Shown here in pieces: positions 30,073 through 39,990 of a DNA stretch of 64,000 nucleotides (position 1 is its first letter; each line of letters starts with the position of its first letter). Position numbers and translations under genes: made by a program. The stretch is from Nectonema munidae (lineage: Eukaryota; Nematomorpha; Nectonematoida; Nectonematidae), in NCBI GenBank assembly GCA_030549495.1, contig JAUIRK010000461.1:1-64000 (forward strand). The letters run 5' to 3'. The notes under the pieces were generated by a model that did no database searches, had not been told where the DNA came from, and saw nothing but the letters and a program-made list of their open reading frames with translations.

Positions 30073-33000
30073 ATTTTCTTCACATTAATCTGAACCACTC
30101 CTCCCATAGCTGGTCAAATCTTCTCAACATTCTCTTCTCTTCATACTACGACGTTTTCCCTCTAAATGAACCCTACACTTCAAAACTCTCTCCTCCACCT
30201 CATACAAATGAATACACCTCTCTCTACACCTCACTTCTAACTCATTACTCCGCATGCATTCTAATAAGGTCTACACTAAATTTCTCTTTTCTTTCTCAAT
30301 TCTCGTCACAACAATACGTTTTCACACTAATTTTCTCTCAAAACGCACCTCTTCTATTCTGCTCCTATTACTCGCCTCCTTCCAACCCCAAAGCATTCAC
30401 AAACGATTTCACACATTCTCTGAACCAAGCTAAGGCCCACATCTCATCATAATCCAATTCATATAATAATCTCAACGGACTGTAACGTCCGATCTTTTCT
30501 TTGGGACCATAAGGAAAACATTCGCAGCGTTGAATCCCTATCTTTTATCACACAACATAACCTACAAATATGCGACGACATAAAAAATCCTACCTTCTTT
30601 AAAATTGTTCAGAACAACTTAATTTCCTCTCACATCAACATCACTCTAGCGTCCCCAAAAACACACAATCTCATTTTTAACTAGACCATCTCCGACCAAC
30701 CATCCGCATCTGATCACCACTACATCACTTTCCAGATTGATTTCACCCAAATTTTCCATCGCGTGCTCTAACAACATCTGCAAAGCACACTCACTGGTGC
30801 ACATTTTTACGAACACTTGTAACCCACTTACCTGAATCCATACCCGCGCTATCCACAACCACCGAGATAGAAGCTGCTGCTTTCAAAATCAATAACACAC
30901 TTTCTTCTGCCATCAACCTGTCCACACCTTCTAACCCCTTTCCCAGAAGGAAACATGCATACTTCTGGACCTCAGCCTTAAACCAACAAAAGAAAATCTT
31001 GCGTCACGCTCTAAAAAATTTAAGAAAGGATCCCTCTTCATCTAACATTTCTCTGTACTCAAGTATCCGACATCTCTAACTTCGCTCCCTAAAAAAAGCG
31101 AAACGAGATGCTTGGATCAATTTCACTTCCAATTCATCGTCCAACCCCTGGCCCATAATCAACACATTCACGAAAGTAAAAAAACATCCTTCGAATCTCC
31201 ATCAACTTCTTCCCCACACAGACACTAACACAATCCTCATAAACCCGCCTTTTCTCTTGTCTATTTTTTCCGCCGACAATCCCCACAACGATCATCCATA
31301 CCATGTTGCCCAACGCTTACTCTCGCAAAAACTAACATCATCGCTAAACCCCTCCCATTACACTAAGAGAGTTATCCTATCTCGGATGAATTGAAGTGAA
31401 ATTGATCCAAGCATCTCGTTTCGCTTTTTTTAGGGAGCGAAGTTAGAGATGTCGGATACTTGAGTACAGAGAAATGTTAGATGAAGAGGGATGAAGAGGA
31501 ACAGAAGTTATCTCAGGCGGTAAACTAACTCAGACCAAAATCAGCTTCCAGCCACGACACGATCACCGCAACCCACATTAAAAAATCATTTCACCTTTCA
31601 CATACTAATCTACTCCACATATACAACGCATGCTTATCAAACTCCTTTTTTCCATCAATATGGAAAATAGGCAAACTCCTCTTTCTGCCTAAACCTCACA
31701 GAGAACCCTCACATCTAAAAACCTGGGGGCCAATCACTATCCTCCCTTTTTTAGGAAAGCTATTGGAAAAAGTAATTCGCAAAAGACTGTTTCATTATAT
31801 ATCACAAAACAACCTCATACACCCATCACAGTTTGCATATCTCCCGCACAGGAATACTAAGTCAGCTCTCTCCAAACTGACCGAGTATTTAGAACACTCC
31901 ATACCATCCCAAAAAACCGCATTAGTCGTTTTCTTCGACATCGATAACGCATTCAAAAGCCCCTGGCACCCCGCCATCATCCTCAATATGCATCTCAAAA
32001 AATACCCACCCTATATAATCAAGCTAATCAGCAACTAACTACAAAACCGCTGTTTATCTTCCGCGAAAAATCCATCCGCGCAGTTCATACACTCTCTCTC
32101 CACTCCTCAAGGAGGTTGCCTCTCTGACATCCTCTGTCTCATTCTCATCAATCCTCTCCTAGATCTCCTCGAGTCCAAATCTCACTTTTCCCAGTGCTAC
32201 TCCGAGGATCTTCTCTTTTCTTTCTCAGCAAACGCACAACACGAAAATCTCCAGAATATCGCCTCACGTTTTAACATCCTGAACTTCACCGCCACCTCGC
32301 TAAAAATATCTTTCAACACATCCAAAACGATCCTAATTCATTTCACTCGCAAACACTCCCCAAATCTACCTTTGCTTACCAATCATAACACCCTCATTCA
32401 ACCCGCAACCACCATCAAGTATATAGGTCTTACCTTTCAAACAAACAAGAAATGGTCCACACACTTCAAAAACACCTACATCAAACTATCACAGACTCTG
32501 TTCCAACTAAGACAAGCAATCTCATACAAATGGGGTCTAAGTATCCATTATTCTTTATCATCTACAAATCTCTCATACTTCCGGTAATCCAAAACGGCAT
32601 CCTCTCATGGGGCTCATCGCTCGCTCACCCATCCACCCTTACATATTTATTCAAAATCCATATACTCAGTCTATTAACCATCTCGAAAGCTTATCGCACA
32701 ACCCCAACATCTACTCTAGAAATCACCCTGAACTGCATACCACTTTTAATCCAACTCAAAGACACCTTCATCAGACGCTACATTTGCACATACAAATCTC
32801 TACTTCCCCCATCTTCAGCCTCCCATTCACATCTTCCACTGAATGCATCACACCCTCACACGAAACTGCTTCACACATCACTTCCCACTTCGCACCGTTA
32901 CCTCATACACACTAAGGTACACCCCACCACATTAGTACATCCCTCTCCGCCCCTTCATTTTGCTATCACTACCCACACAAACAAATCTCTCGCCGCTAAA

Positions 33001-33910
33001 CAGGTAAAAAAAAGCTCAGACATCGCTCCGACCCTTCAACCCTGAGAATCTTCACAGACGCTTCCAAGTCATTACAAAAATGCGCTATCGCCACCGCTTT
33101 TTATGCAGACGCCTCTCTATCTCCCCTCTTTTCTACAAGCTCTCCTCTAAAACATTTAACTACAACTTATCATGCTGAATGTCAAGCTTTAATTACCTCA
33201 TGCGATCAGATCACTCAACACATCAATACCTTCACACGTTTCACTCATATTCATTTCTATACAGACTCCTTGAACATCACACGCGATCTACACCTTATCA
33301 AAAACGTTCCTTTCTTTGCTTCCATCTTGTTCTCAAAACTACGACTCCTCTCCACTCATTTCACTGTTTCCATTTTCTGGTGCCCCGCTCACTCCAACAT
33401 ACATGAAAACCTGCATGTTGACCATCTCGCCAAAAGAACCATATCAACACCCTGCATAACACATTTGACCTCAGTACACCCCAACGTCTTACTACGCAAC
33501 ATTTCCATGCACACTCAAAACCAATGGCAAAACTCTCTCACCAACTCCACAAACACCTTGCTTTCGCGTATATCAAACATCAATACCATACACCAATCTT
33601 GGGCTTCGCACAAATACACTCCATCGAGATCTCTTATTAGGTGGCTCTCGGGTCATTCCCCCTGCAAAACCTACTTTTTTCGCATTAAACTCTCAGACAA
33701 CCTGACGTGTCTGTTCTGCAACGCACTTTTCCAAACACCATATCACCTCGCCTTCCTCTGCCCATTCTTCATTTCACACTGACACAAACTTATCAACGCA
33801 TGCGCCTCAACCCTTGGCCACTTTCCCACTAATCTAAGCGACATCATTACTTACTCAGAACTCTTAAACTTACTCTCCGCCTTGATAGGCACTATTGAAC
33901 CCATCCTTCA
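30066..33910 (+). pseudogene. LINE ORF2 (endonuclease, reverse transcriptase, RNase H)
   Basis: The endonuclease start reads MLNFLHINLNHSSHSWSNLL and NEPYTSK (family pattern Q.NLNHS, EPY). Reverse transcriptase is recognisable at 31,763-32,038 (FAYLPHRNTKSALSKL, VVFFDIDNAF) and near 32,100 (TPQGG). The usual YADD motif has become CYSEDLL, so an active-site residue is lost. An RNase H domain follows: FTDASK near 33,055, HAECQAL, FYTDSLN, and WCPAHSN...DHLAK near 33,380. At the C-terminus CLFCNALFQTPYHLAFLC is a Cys/His segment. Several stops and frameshifts break the ORF. Confidence 0.78.
31383..31498 (-). repeat. Inverted duplication inside LINE ORF2
   Basis: This 115-bp stretch is the reverse complement of about 31,033-31,133 (shared blocks AAGCATCTCGTTTCGC and GATGTCGGATACTTGAGTAC). 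About 250 bp separate the arms. It inserts antisense sequence into the reverse transcriptase N-terminal region and would form a stem in any transcript. Confidence 0.85.
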
Positions 33911-34130
33911 CCTCAGCCCACAATAAAACCGACTATCCTTCTCTATATATATTTATTATTTCTAGAATACTCCTAACATTCTTCTTTGCATTCTTCTCTT
34001 CAACCCCCATCAAGCAATTTGCAAGCATATCAATTAAATTTGGAAAGTGTTTTGCCATCTCTACCTACCTTCAGTTTCTAATGTTTCTTATTATTTCAAA
34101 TTTTAAAATTACCGCGCTACATTTGTAAAA

Positions 34131-34413
34131 ATAATTTTTTTAGAAACATTAAATACTATTAAAAATTTTTTTTTTGATTATCGTGTATTTATTTTGATTT
34201 ATTTTAATTTTATATAAGATCTAGTGGGAAAGTTTTGAGACTAGTTTTTATGAGACCCTATTTTTTAAAATTCGTAATGGAAATTTAATGCAATTGGAGA
34301 TAGGATAATTTTAAAAAGTATATATAATAGTTGTTATTAGTTTTAAACTAACACTAAAATAGTGTTTAAATATTTACATATAATGATCTTTCTATGAATT
34401 AAATAAAGTTGCT
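34131..34413. other. AT-rich spacer downstream of the LINE
   Basis: No features recognised between the LINE 3' end and the right copy of the 165-bp repeat. Confidence 0.4.
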
Positions 34414-34578
34414 TTAGTGATAAAATACATGAACAATATTAAAATCCTCTATTTTTCAATAATAATAATTATAAAAAATATATTTAATTCTTTTAAAACA
34501 ATTTTTTATATTTTTGATCTTTTATATCGGTTAAAAAAATTACTTGTATTTTTACTATCTTTTTGATAATTCATTTAT
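34414..34578 (+). repeat. 165-bp direct repeat, right copy
   Basis: Matches 28,556-28,725: AGTGATAAAATACA, then ACAATATTAAAATCCTCTAT, TTTTTCAATAATAA and so on. The two copies are far longer and more diverged than a LINE target duplication. Confidence 0.75.
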
Positions 34579-34902
34579 TTTCGTCTTCTTAAACTTAAAA
34601 TATACAAGTTTGTGACAGCCTTCAATTCAATGAGGAAGCATATGCACGAGGTTGGACACTAACTGAAGGCTTCTCATATTAGGATCCCAGTACTCTGATT
34701 TTTTTTATAAATTGATACAAGCTATGAAAACTATTCTAACTGAATGCAAATCGTTAACATTTTCATTTTCCCTATTATTGCTATAAACTAAAAGTCTTTG
34801 TTCATTATCACTGTCTCCCCTTGGAAATTTCAATTCCTAAAAAGGCATGATTGTTAATTAATTAAAACTTATTTGGCAACTTCAATTCCTTAAAACAAAA
34901 TA

Positions 34903-35097
34903 GTTGTTGTTGTTGTTTTATTTGACACAGCTTGTAAAATGCAAGGATTTCGAAAGCTGGCATGAGGCTTTTACAAATTTAAGATGATTAATCACAGTTT
35001 TTGTGAATTTGTTTTTTTAGCATTGGGAGCCTTGGGGATCGAACCCCTGACCTTCAACTGTTAAGCTGAGAGGTACACCCTAACAACCATGAGGCTC
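34903..35097 (-). mobile_element. tRNA-derived SINE with (AAC)n tail
   Basis: Head at 35,097-35,025: on the minus strand GAGCCT ... AGGCTC form an acceptor-like stem, the A box TGGTTGTTAGGGTG and a perfect T-arm/B box GGGGTTCGATCCCC are present. The anticodon arm TCAGC-loop-GTTGA has a 6-nt loop, one short of a real tRNA. The head is followed by about 100 bp of body with GCATTTTACAAGC and a simple (AAC)n tail at 34,920-34,903. This is the clearest complete SINE in the window and shows the family's structure of head, body and triplet tail. Confidence 0.8.
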
Positions 35098-35489
35098 AAA
35101 AACAAAATAGTATAATTAATCAAATATATCATCTTTTCAAAACTTTTTTTGAAAAATTTTCTTTACTTATTTCATAATTTTATTTAGGAATCCAAACAAA
35201 TACTGTACAATATGTAGTAAGAATCATTGAACATTTTTTACACATTGTTTGAAATGCAACAGATATTTCCATTTTTCATGTCTGAAACTAAACTTCGTTG
35301 ATTTCGATCTTTTCTCACGAGTTGGATATGTTTACCAGTCATGTAACTCTAATAAAGGAAGCTTCTAAGTCAATTTTTAGCTCGAATGGTATGTTTCAAA
35401 CACCTTTTAATTAATGAAATATTTTTTTAAGAGAAAATCTCTTCATGCGCGATGACATAACACCGATAATAGAGGAGTAAAAATAGACG

Positions 35490-36330
35490 TAATAAGTTAA
35501 AATTTGATTCCTTTAAGAGCAAGTTCTAATGGAAATTGCTTATTTAATTCTTTTCCCTTTTGATTAGTGGGAATATGATCCTTGTTATAGAAGTCAGAAT
35601 AAAAACCTTTTCAAAAATTTATATGGAGATTTTATTCATAAAACTGAATTATGGAACATTTGATTTATGGTCTCTAATGAATCCCTCTTCAGTTAGTCTT
35701 TCTTGATTTATGGTCCTCTTCTTTTATTAAAAACTCTGAGTTTTGGTATCTCAATCACTTTGTACCTTTGATATCAAATGTATTTAATAATTCATATCAA
35801 ACCAACTTACTTGAATCAAGTAGTTCTTCAATAAAATTAGAATATGATGAATTGAAATTAATGCATAGATTTGAAAATTATCAAGATGAACATAAAACAG
35901 AATATACAATAAGTTTTTGGATTTTTGAGAAATTTTATCAGTTTTTGACAATATAGATGTTGTATGTGATATAGTACCAGATGGTAGAAAATTTAATACT
36001 TATTTTATTGTCAGAAAGAACTTGTCAAACAAAAATATTTTCCGTGATGACTTAGGAGCTTGGCTAAATAGCTCATCGCCTGATCATTATTTCATTGAAG
36101 CTGAAGAAAATAAAAATGTTTTTATCATAAAAAATTCCCAAGGTATATTTGGTAAAATGGTGAAAAATAACTTTAGGAAGTTCAATGAACTGTCAACTCA
36201 ATAAAAAATAATTATTATCCGTAGATATTATAGTAAATTGAAAAGATTCCCAAGTTTTAAGCGCCGTGTTACCTACTTTAAAAACTTTGCAAGAAAAAGA
36301 TGCAGTTAATTTATTATTTATAACTTAGAA
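35490..36330 (+). pseudogene. Mutator-like element fragment (copy B): OTU domain and linker
   Basis: Plus-strand frames parallel copy A: LIPLRASSNGNCLFNS near 35,500 (OTU catalytic Cys motif; copy A has IPLTTSGDRNCLFNA), then YLNHFVPLIS near 35,735 (copy A PNHFVPLIN). RDDLGAWLNSSSPDHYF lies in the frame 36,022-36,204 (copy A HDDCGSWQS) and IIRRYYSKLKRFPSFKRR at about 36,208-36,262 (copy A ILKRYYSKLKGNPSYVRR). The transposase core that should follow is absent, so the copy is 3'-truncated. Several frames are broken. It is in opposite orientation to copy A and clearly diverged from it. Confidence 0.65.
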
Positions 36331-37160
36331 TTTAACAGTTAAAATTTTGATCAATATTTGTAACAAAGTTTAAGTAAACTATTCATATTTTCAGTAGTGT
36401 GTCTAAGATAGACACTAAATTATTGTTAACTAGAGATAATAATATAAATTAATTGAAAAAACATTAACTTTTGATCTGGGAGGTTGATTCAAATTCCATG
36501 ACAGGTTCCAAAAGATACAGCTAGCGATTAAAAAAAGGTCAAATAATTTAATACAATAGTTTTTCTGGTTGGGTTTAAGCACGTCCGCTCTAATCATTAT
36601 TAGAGTTATTTAATACGATCTATAATAATTATTTATTTTAGGATTGATAAGTCAAATAAAGAGTTCTCTCCGTTCATCCGATTCATCTCAATGATGCTTA
36701 AAAAAGCATAAAAATTATTTCTTTAATAAAATTGTTTTCCCATAATTTCATAATTTTTTATTTAATATATTTAATTTTAATGTAGCTATGAAATGTAGCT
36801 ATGAAGAATATTCTAGTATTCTAGAATTTTAATGAAGTATAAAAAAATTTCGAGACTAAAAGTAAAATAGATGAGATATTACAGAAGTTTTTCCTTATAA
36901 ACTTTATTGAATTATGAAAAAAAGAAATGAAAAAATTGATTTATATAAATACATTTTATGAGATACAAACCATTGAAATTTAGTTCTTATGAAGTTTTGA
37001 GATTGCTCCAAAACTTAAAAGAAAAATAATATAGATATATATGTAACAGGGATGGATCTTGGTCAAAAATTTTGGAGGGGGGGGGGCTGTGTCGATTTTT
37101 TTCTTATATTTTCTATCGTGAAAAGTTGTTATTTAAAAGTTTAAACTTACTTTTCCGTTT
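36331..37160. other. AT-rich stretch, with a G tract near its end
   Basis: No gene recognised. At about 37,049 CAGGGATGGATC... and a run of about 12 G resemble the interior of the G-tract hAT elements, but ends are not clear. Confidence 0.35.
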
Positions 37161-37164
37161 TTAT

Positions 37165-37265
37165 CAAAACGTAAGTGGTTTAGTGGCTGCGAGTTTAAAC
37201 GGTTAGAAGCGCTGCTATCGATCTGAAGTTCCGGTTTTAAGCCTCGCTTCTACTAGATTATCCAT
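37165..37265 (+). mobile_element. Possible tRNA-like SINE head
   Basis: GTGGTTTAGTGGCTGCGAG resembles a pol III A box and GAAGTTCCGGTTTTAAGCC, about 45 bp later, a weak B box. The sequence is less AT-rich than its flanks. It ends just before the 9-bp duplication of the Mutator-like element. Weakly supported. Confidence 0.3.
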
Positions 37266-37570
37266 GGCTCGATGTTAGCTGTAAATTAGGGGTGTCTTTA
37301 ATTTATGGGGACCAGTGGGAACTAGTGAAAATGAAGAGTAAATAGTAAAATACTTTAATAAAAAATGTGAAATTATTTTAAATGAAGAAACAATTAAATG
37401 TTTTAGCATTAGAAACAATATTTTGACGTTTGATTTAAGACTTGGCAAAATAAAATGGCGACACTTAAAATTCTTTTTACCCTTTATTTCTCCTCCTGTA
37501 TTTCTTAAGTTTCTCTTTTTTCCTGTACTGATTGTATTCTTCCAAGTAGAATTTTTTTACTTATTTTCTA

Positions 37571-38618
37571 ATGGAAAAAGTTTCTGTGACACCTACGCGG
37601 AAACGCTTGAAAACAAGTTCTACTTCTAACTGTGAATTAATTGAACATTTAAGCGATGTAAAAGAAAAATATACCTATATGCTTCCTAAGGATAATAGTG
37701 AATATTTTATTACCATTGAGAAAATCTTTTCTGAAGTTAAAAATATCATTATTAATAATATGTGTAATATAATTTCCGGCCCTCAACATCTGATTAACAC
37801 ACAACAAAATAAACCTTCTTTTGCAGATGTAGCAAATTCATCTGTAAAGACAAAAGTAGAATTATATAATCCTAACAAGTGTGTTAAAATAAAAACAAAA
37901 ACTGTAGATCCCAATAAAAGTGAGGTAATTGAAATAAAAAAAGAAATTCTCAGTTGCATTAAGCCAACCGAAAACAAATTGCAGATAGATTCTATTAGGA
38001 TTAACAAGGAAGGTAATGCTTTCATAAATTTAGCAGAACCAAGTGATAAAAGCAACGTTCAGGATCTTCTAAAAATAATTTTGACATAGAATCTAAAGGT
38101 TTCATCCCACGCTTTATAATAAAAAATGTGCCTAAGGATATTAGTGATGATGAACTACTTACTTCTATAAACACGTGTAATTATTATATATCTATATTAG
38201 GGAGCATTAAATTGGTAAAAACGATTAATACAAAAATAAATTTTATAATTTAACAATAATTGAACCAACATCTCCTGATGTTGCAAATTATTTATCAAAG
38301 TCTAACACAATCTTTTGCGGCTATTATGCCCTTCCAATTGAAATGTTAGTAAGGAAAATAAGAATTTACAATAAGTGTGGGAAATTTGGCCATACAGATA
38401 TTTTTTGTATGGCGCAAAATCCCAAATACTTAAAGTGCGGTAAACTAGGTCACCCCACGAATATTTGTTCTTCTACATTAATTAACTGTTCAAACTGTCA
38501 TGGCCCACACTATTTCAATGATATTTCGTGTCCCTACTATATTAAAAATGTTGAAGCACAAAAGAATTTTACACTCAATTCCTTAAATCTTTACATAAGA
38601 ACTAATCAATGTCTGTGA
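37571..38618 (+). pseudogene. LINE ORF1 with zinc knuckles
   Basis: A first frame of 172 codons (37,571-38,089) is Lys/Thr-rich and ends in a segment typical of ORF1 middle domains (INKEGNAFINLAEP). The next conserved pieces are in other frames: GFIPRFIIKNVPKDISDDEL near 38,100, and from 38,343 the knuckles YNKCGKFGHTDIFC, LKCGKLGHPTNIC and CSNCHGPHYFNDISC. The first knuckle has Asn-Lys-Cys before Gly where a Cys pair is expected, so it has lost one ligand. At least two frame changes. Confidence 0.72.
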
Positions 38619-39990
38619 AAATCCTTCACATAAATTTAAGAAAATCCTTTACTTCTTTCAACAACCTTTTGATATTTCTTGAGTTGTCTCAACATGATAT
38701 TGTGCTCATAAACGAACCCTAACTATATAAGAATAACTTACCTTACATTCCTCTTCATAATTACTCTGCTATACATAGTTTTGATTTGTTTTATTCCGTT
38801 GTCCTACACAAAAAATCTGTCAATGTCAAGTTAGTTGATTCTCTTTCAAACAATCATATGACGGTAACCCACTGTACCATAAATCTTTGTGATTTTTTCT
38901 GCGTTTCCCTTTATTGCCTTCCATATTCTACGGCTGATTTAAGCTATTTTTTCGAATCAGTTCTTCTTAATCTACTCAATAAGCCACTAATTATTATGGG
39001 GGATACTAAGGCACGCCATCTACTTTGGGATACAAAGTCAAACCAAATTGGAAGATTTTTGTACGAAAAGATCACCTCCAACAATTTAAAATTGATTGAT
39101 GAAAATAAGTTACCTACCTTTATTTCTCTAAGTTCCGACATATGTCTCCAATCACACATAGACTTAACCTTAGGCAATGATGAAATGAAAAGCTACATAT
39201 GTTCCTTGAAGATTTTATCAGAACCTTCATTATCAGATCACCTCTTCGTTGAAACCATACTCAAACTCCCATGTCAAGAAAGCTCAACAATAAAATCAAA
39301 ACAAGTCATCAACGAAAGTTTGTTCATTGACAGTTTACGCGGTTCTATTCAAAAAAATTGTTCATTATTTGATTCTTCTCCCCCAAACTCCCACCAGATA
39401 GATACATACGCTAACACTCTTTGTGACTCGATTTCTATTGCCCTTACTTCCTCTTCTTTTGTCATTGAAACGGAAAATAATTTCTGGACTCCGGCTCTCC
39501 ACAGCTTAAGGAAAAAACTAAGATTTGCACATAAAAAGTTTCGCTCTTCCCATAGCGAAGAAGACTTAACAATATATAAAAATATCAAAAAGTTCTACCG
39601 CAAGAAAATCAGTTACTTCAAAACGCAAAGATGGAAGAGTTTTCTTAATTTTGATAAAAACACAATATGGAAAATAATTAATGCGCTCTCCAAACCTACA
39701 AAACTCTCTTTACCAAACTTCGTCGCTTGAAAAGACTTAAACAGCCAATTAAACTCACGATATATCTTAAAGCATTTTTCTCTTCAGAGTCAAATTGTGA
39801 TACTCCAAGCCCTATATTCTCATCTCAAATTAACTCACCCGAAATTTATATTGATGAACTTGCTTTTTGCTTTAAACATTGCTCAAGGAAATCATCCCCA
39901 GGTTATGACACTATCAACTTTAGCTTAATTAAAAGTGCTTTGCCTTTTCTTTCTAAATACCTCCTAACTCTTTTTAACAGGATTTAGAGA
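38610..39990 (+). pseudogene. LINE ORF2: endonuclease and start of reverse transcriptase
   Basis: Starts MSVKILHINLRKSFTSF and continues with VLINEP (followed by an in-frame stop where Tyr is expected). IIMGDTKARHLLWDTKSN is the endonuclease GD.NA.H..WGS-type motif, and SLSDHLFVE its catalytic SDH motif. From 39,727, in another frame, comes SRKSSPGYDTINFSLIKSAL, the beginning of the reverse transcriptase domain. The domain is cut after LLTLFNRI. Overall similar to I/Jockey-type ORF2 proteins. Confidence 0.75.

Larger units (their letters stand above)
28735..34130 (+). mobile_element. RNase H-bearing non-LTR retrotransposon (I/R1-like LINE), decayed
   Basis: About 5.4 kb with the canonical two-ORF layout: ORF1 with three CCHC-type knuckles, then ORF2 with endonuclease, reverse transcriptase, RNase H and a C-terminal Cys/His segment. 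The plus strand is strikingly C-rich and purine-poor compared with its surroundings, and the composition shift marks the ends near 28,735 and 33,910-34,130. RNase H downstream of RT places it in the I group (I, R1, LOA and kin). Numerous stops and frame changes are present, and a 115-bp inverted duplication lies in ORF2. No clear poly(A) tail or short target duplication was found; instead 165-bp repeats lie on both sides. Confidence 0.82.
37425..39990 (+). mobile_element. Truncated non-LTR retrotransposon inside the Mutator-like element
   Basis: Begins directly after the left TIR and shows ORF1 (37,571 onward) and ORF2 (about 38,610 onward), ending within the first part of the reverse transcriptase at 39,987. 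The rest of ORF2 and the 3' UTR are missing; sequence of a different kind starts at 39,990 and the LINE does not resume beyond it. The base composition is AT-rich like the host, unlike the C-rich LINE at 28.7-34.1 kb, so it is a separate lineage. Confidence 0.75.

Noticed and set aside
29903-30088. Extra plus-strand frames inside LINE ORF1 and ORF2, and minus-strand frames at 30,646-30,858 and 31,795-31,998
   Set aside because: They overlap domain-bearing frames and carry no motif of their own.
28556-34578. LTR retrotransposon with 165-bp terminal repeats
   Set aside because: The enclosed coding sequence is a non-LTR LINE (endonuclease-RT-RNase H), the repeat is not adjacent to it on the right, and no primer-binding site or TG...CA ends were seen.
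35025-35097. Functional tRNA gene
   Set aside because: The anticodon loop is one base short, one acceptor pair is mismatched, and the head is followed by a body and (AAC)n tail, so it is a SINE.
37783-38055. Minus-strand frames opposite the second LINE
   Set aside because: Shadows of ORF1/ORF2; no domain and biased composition.
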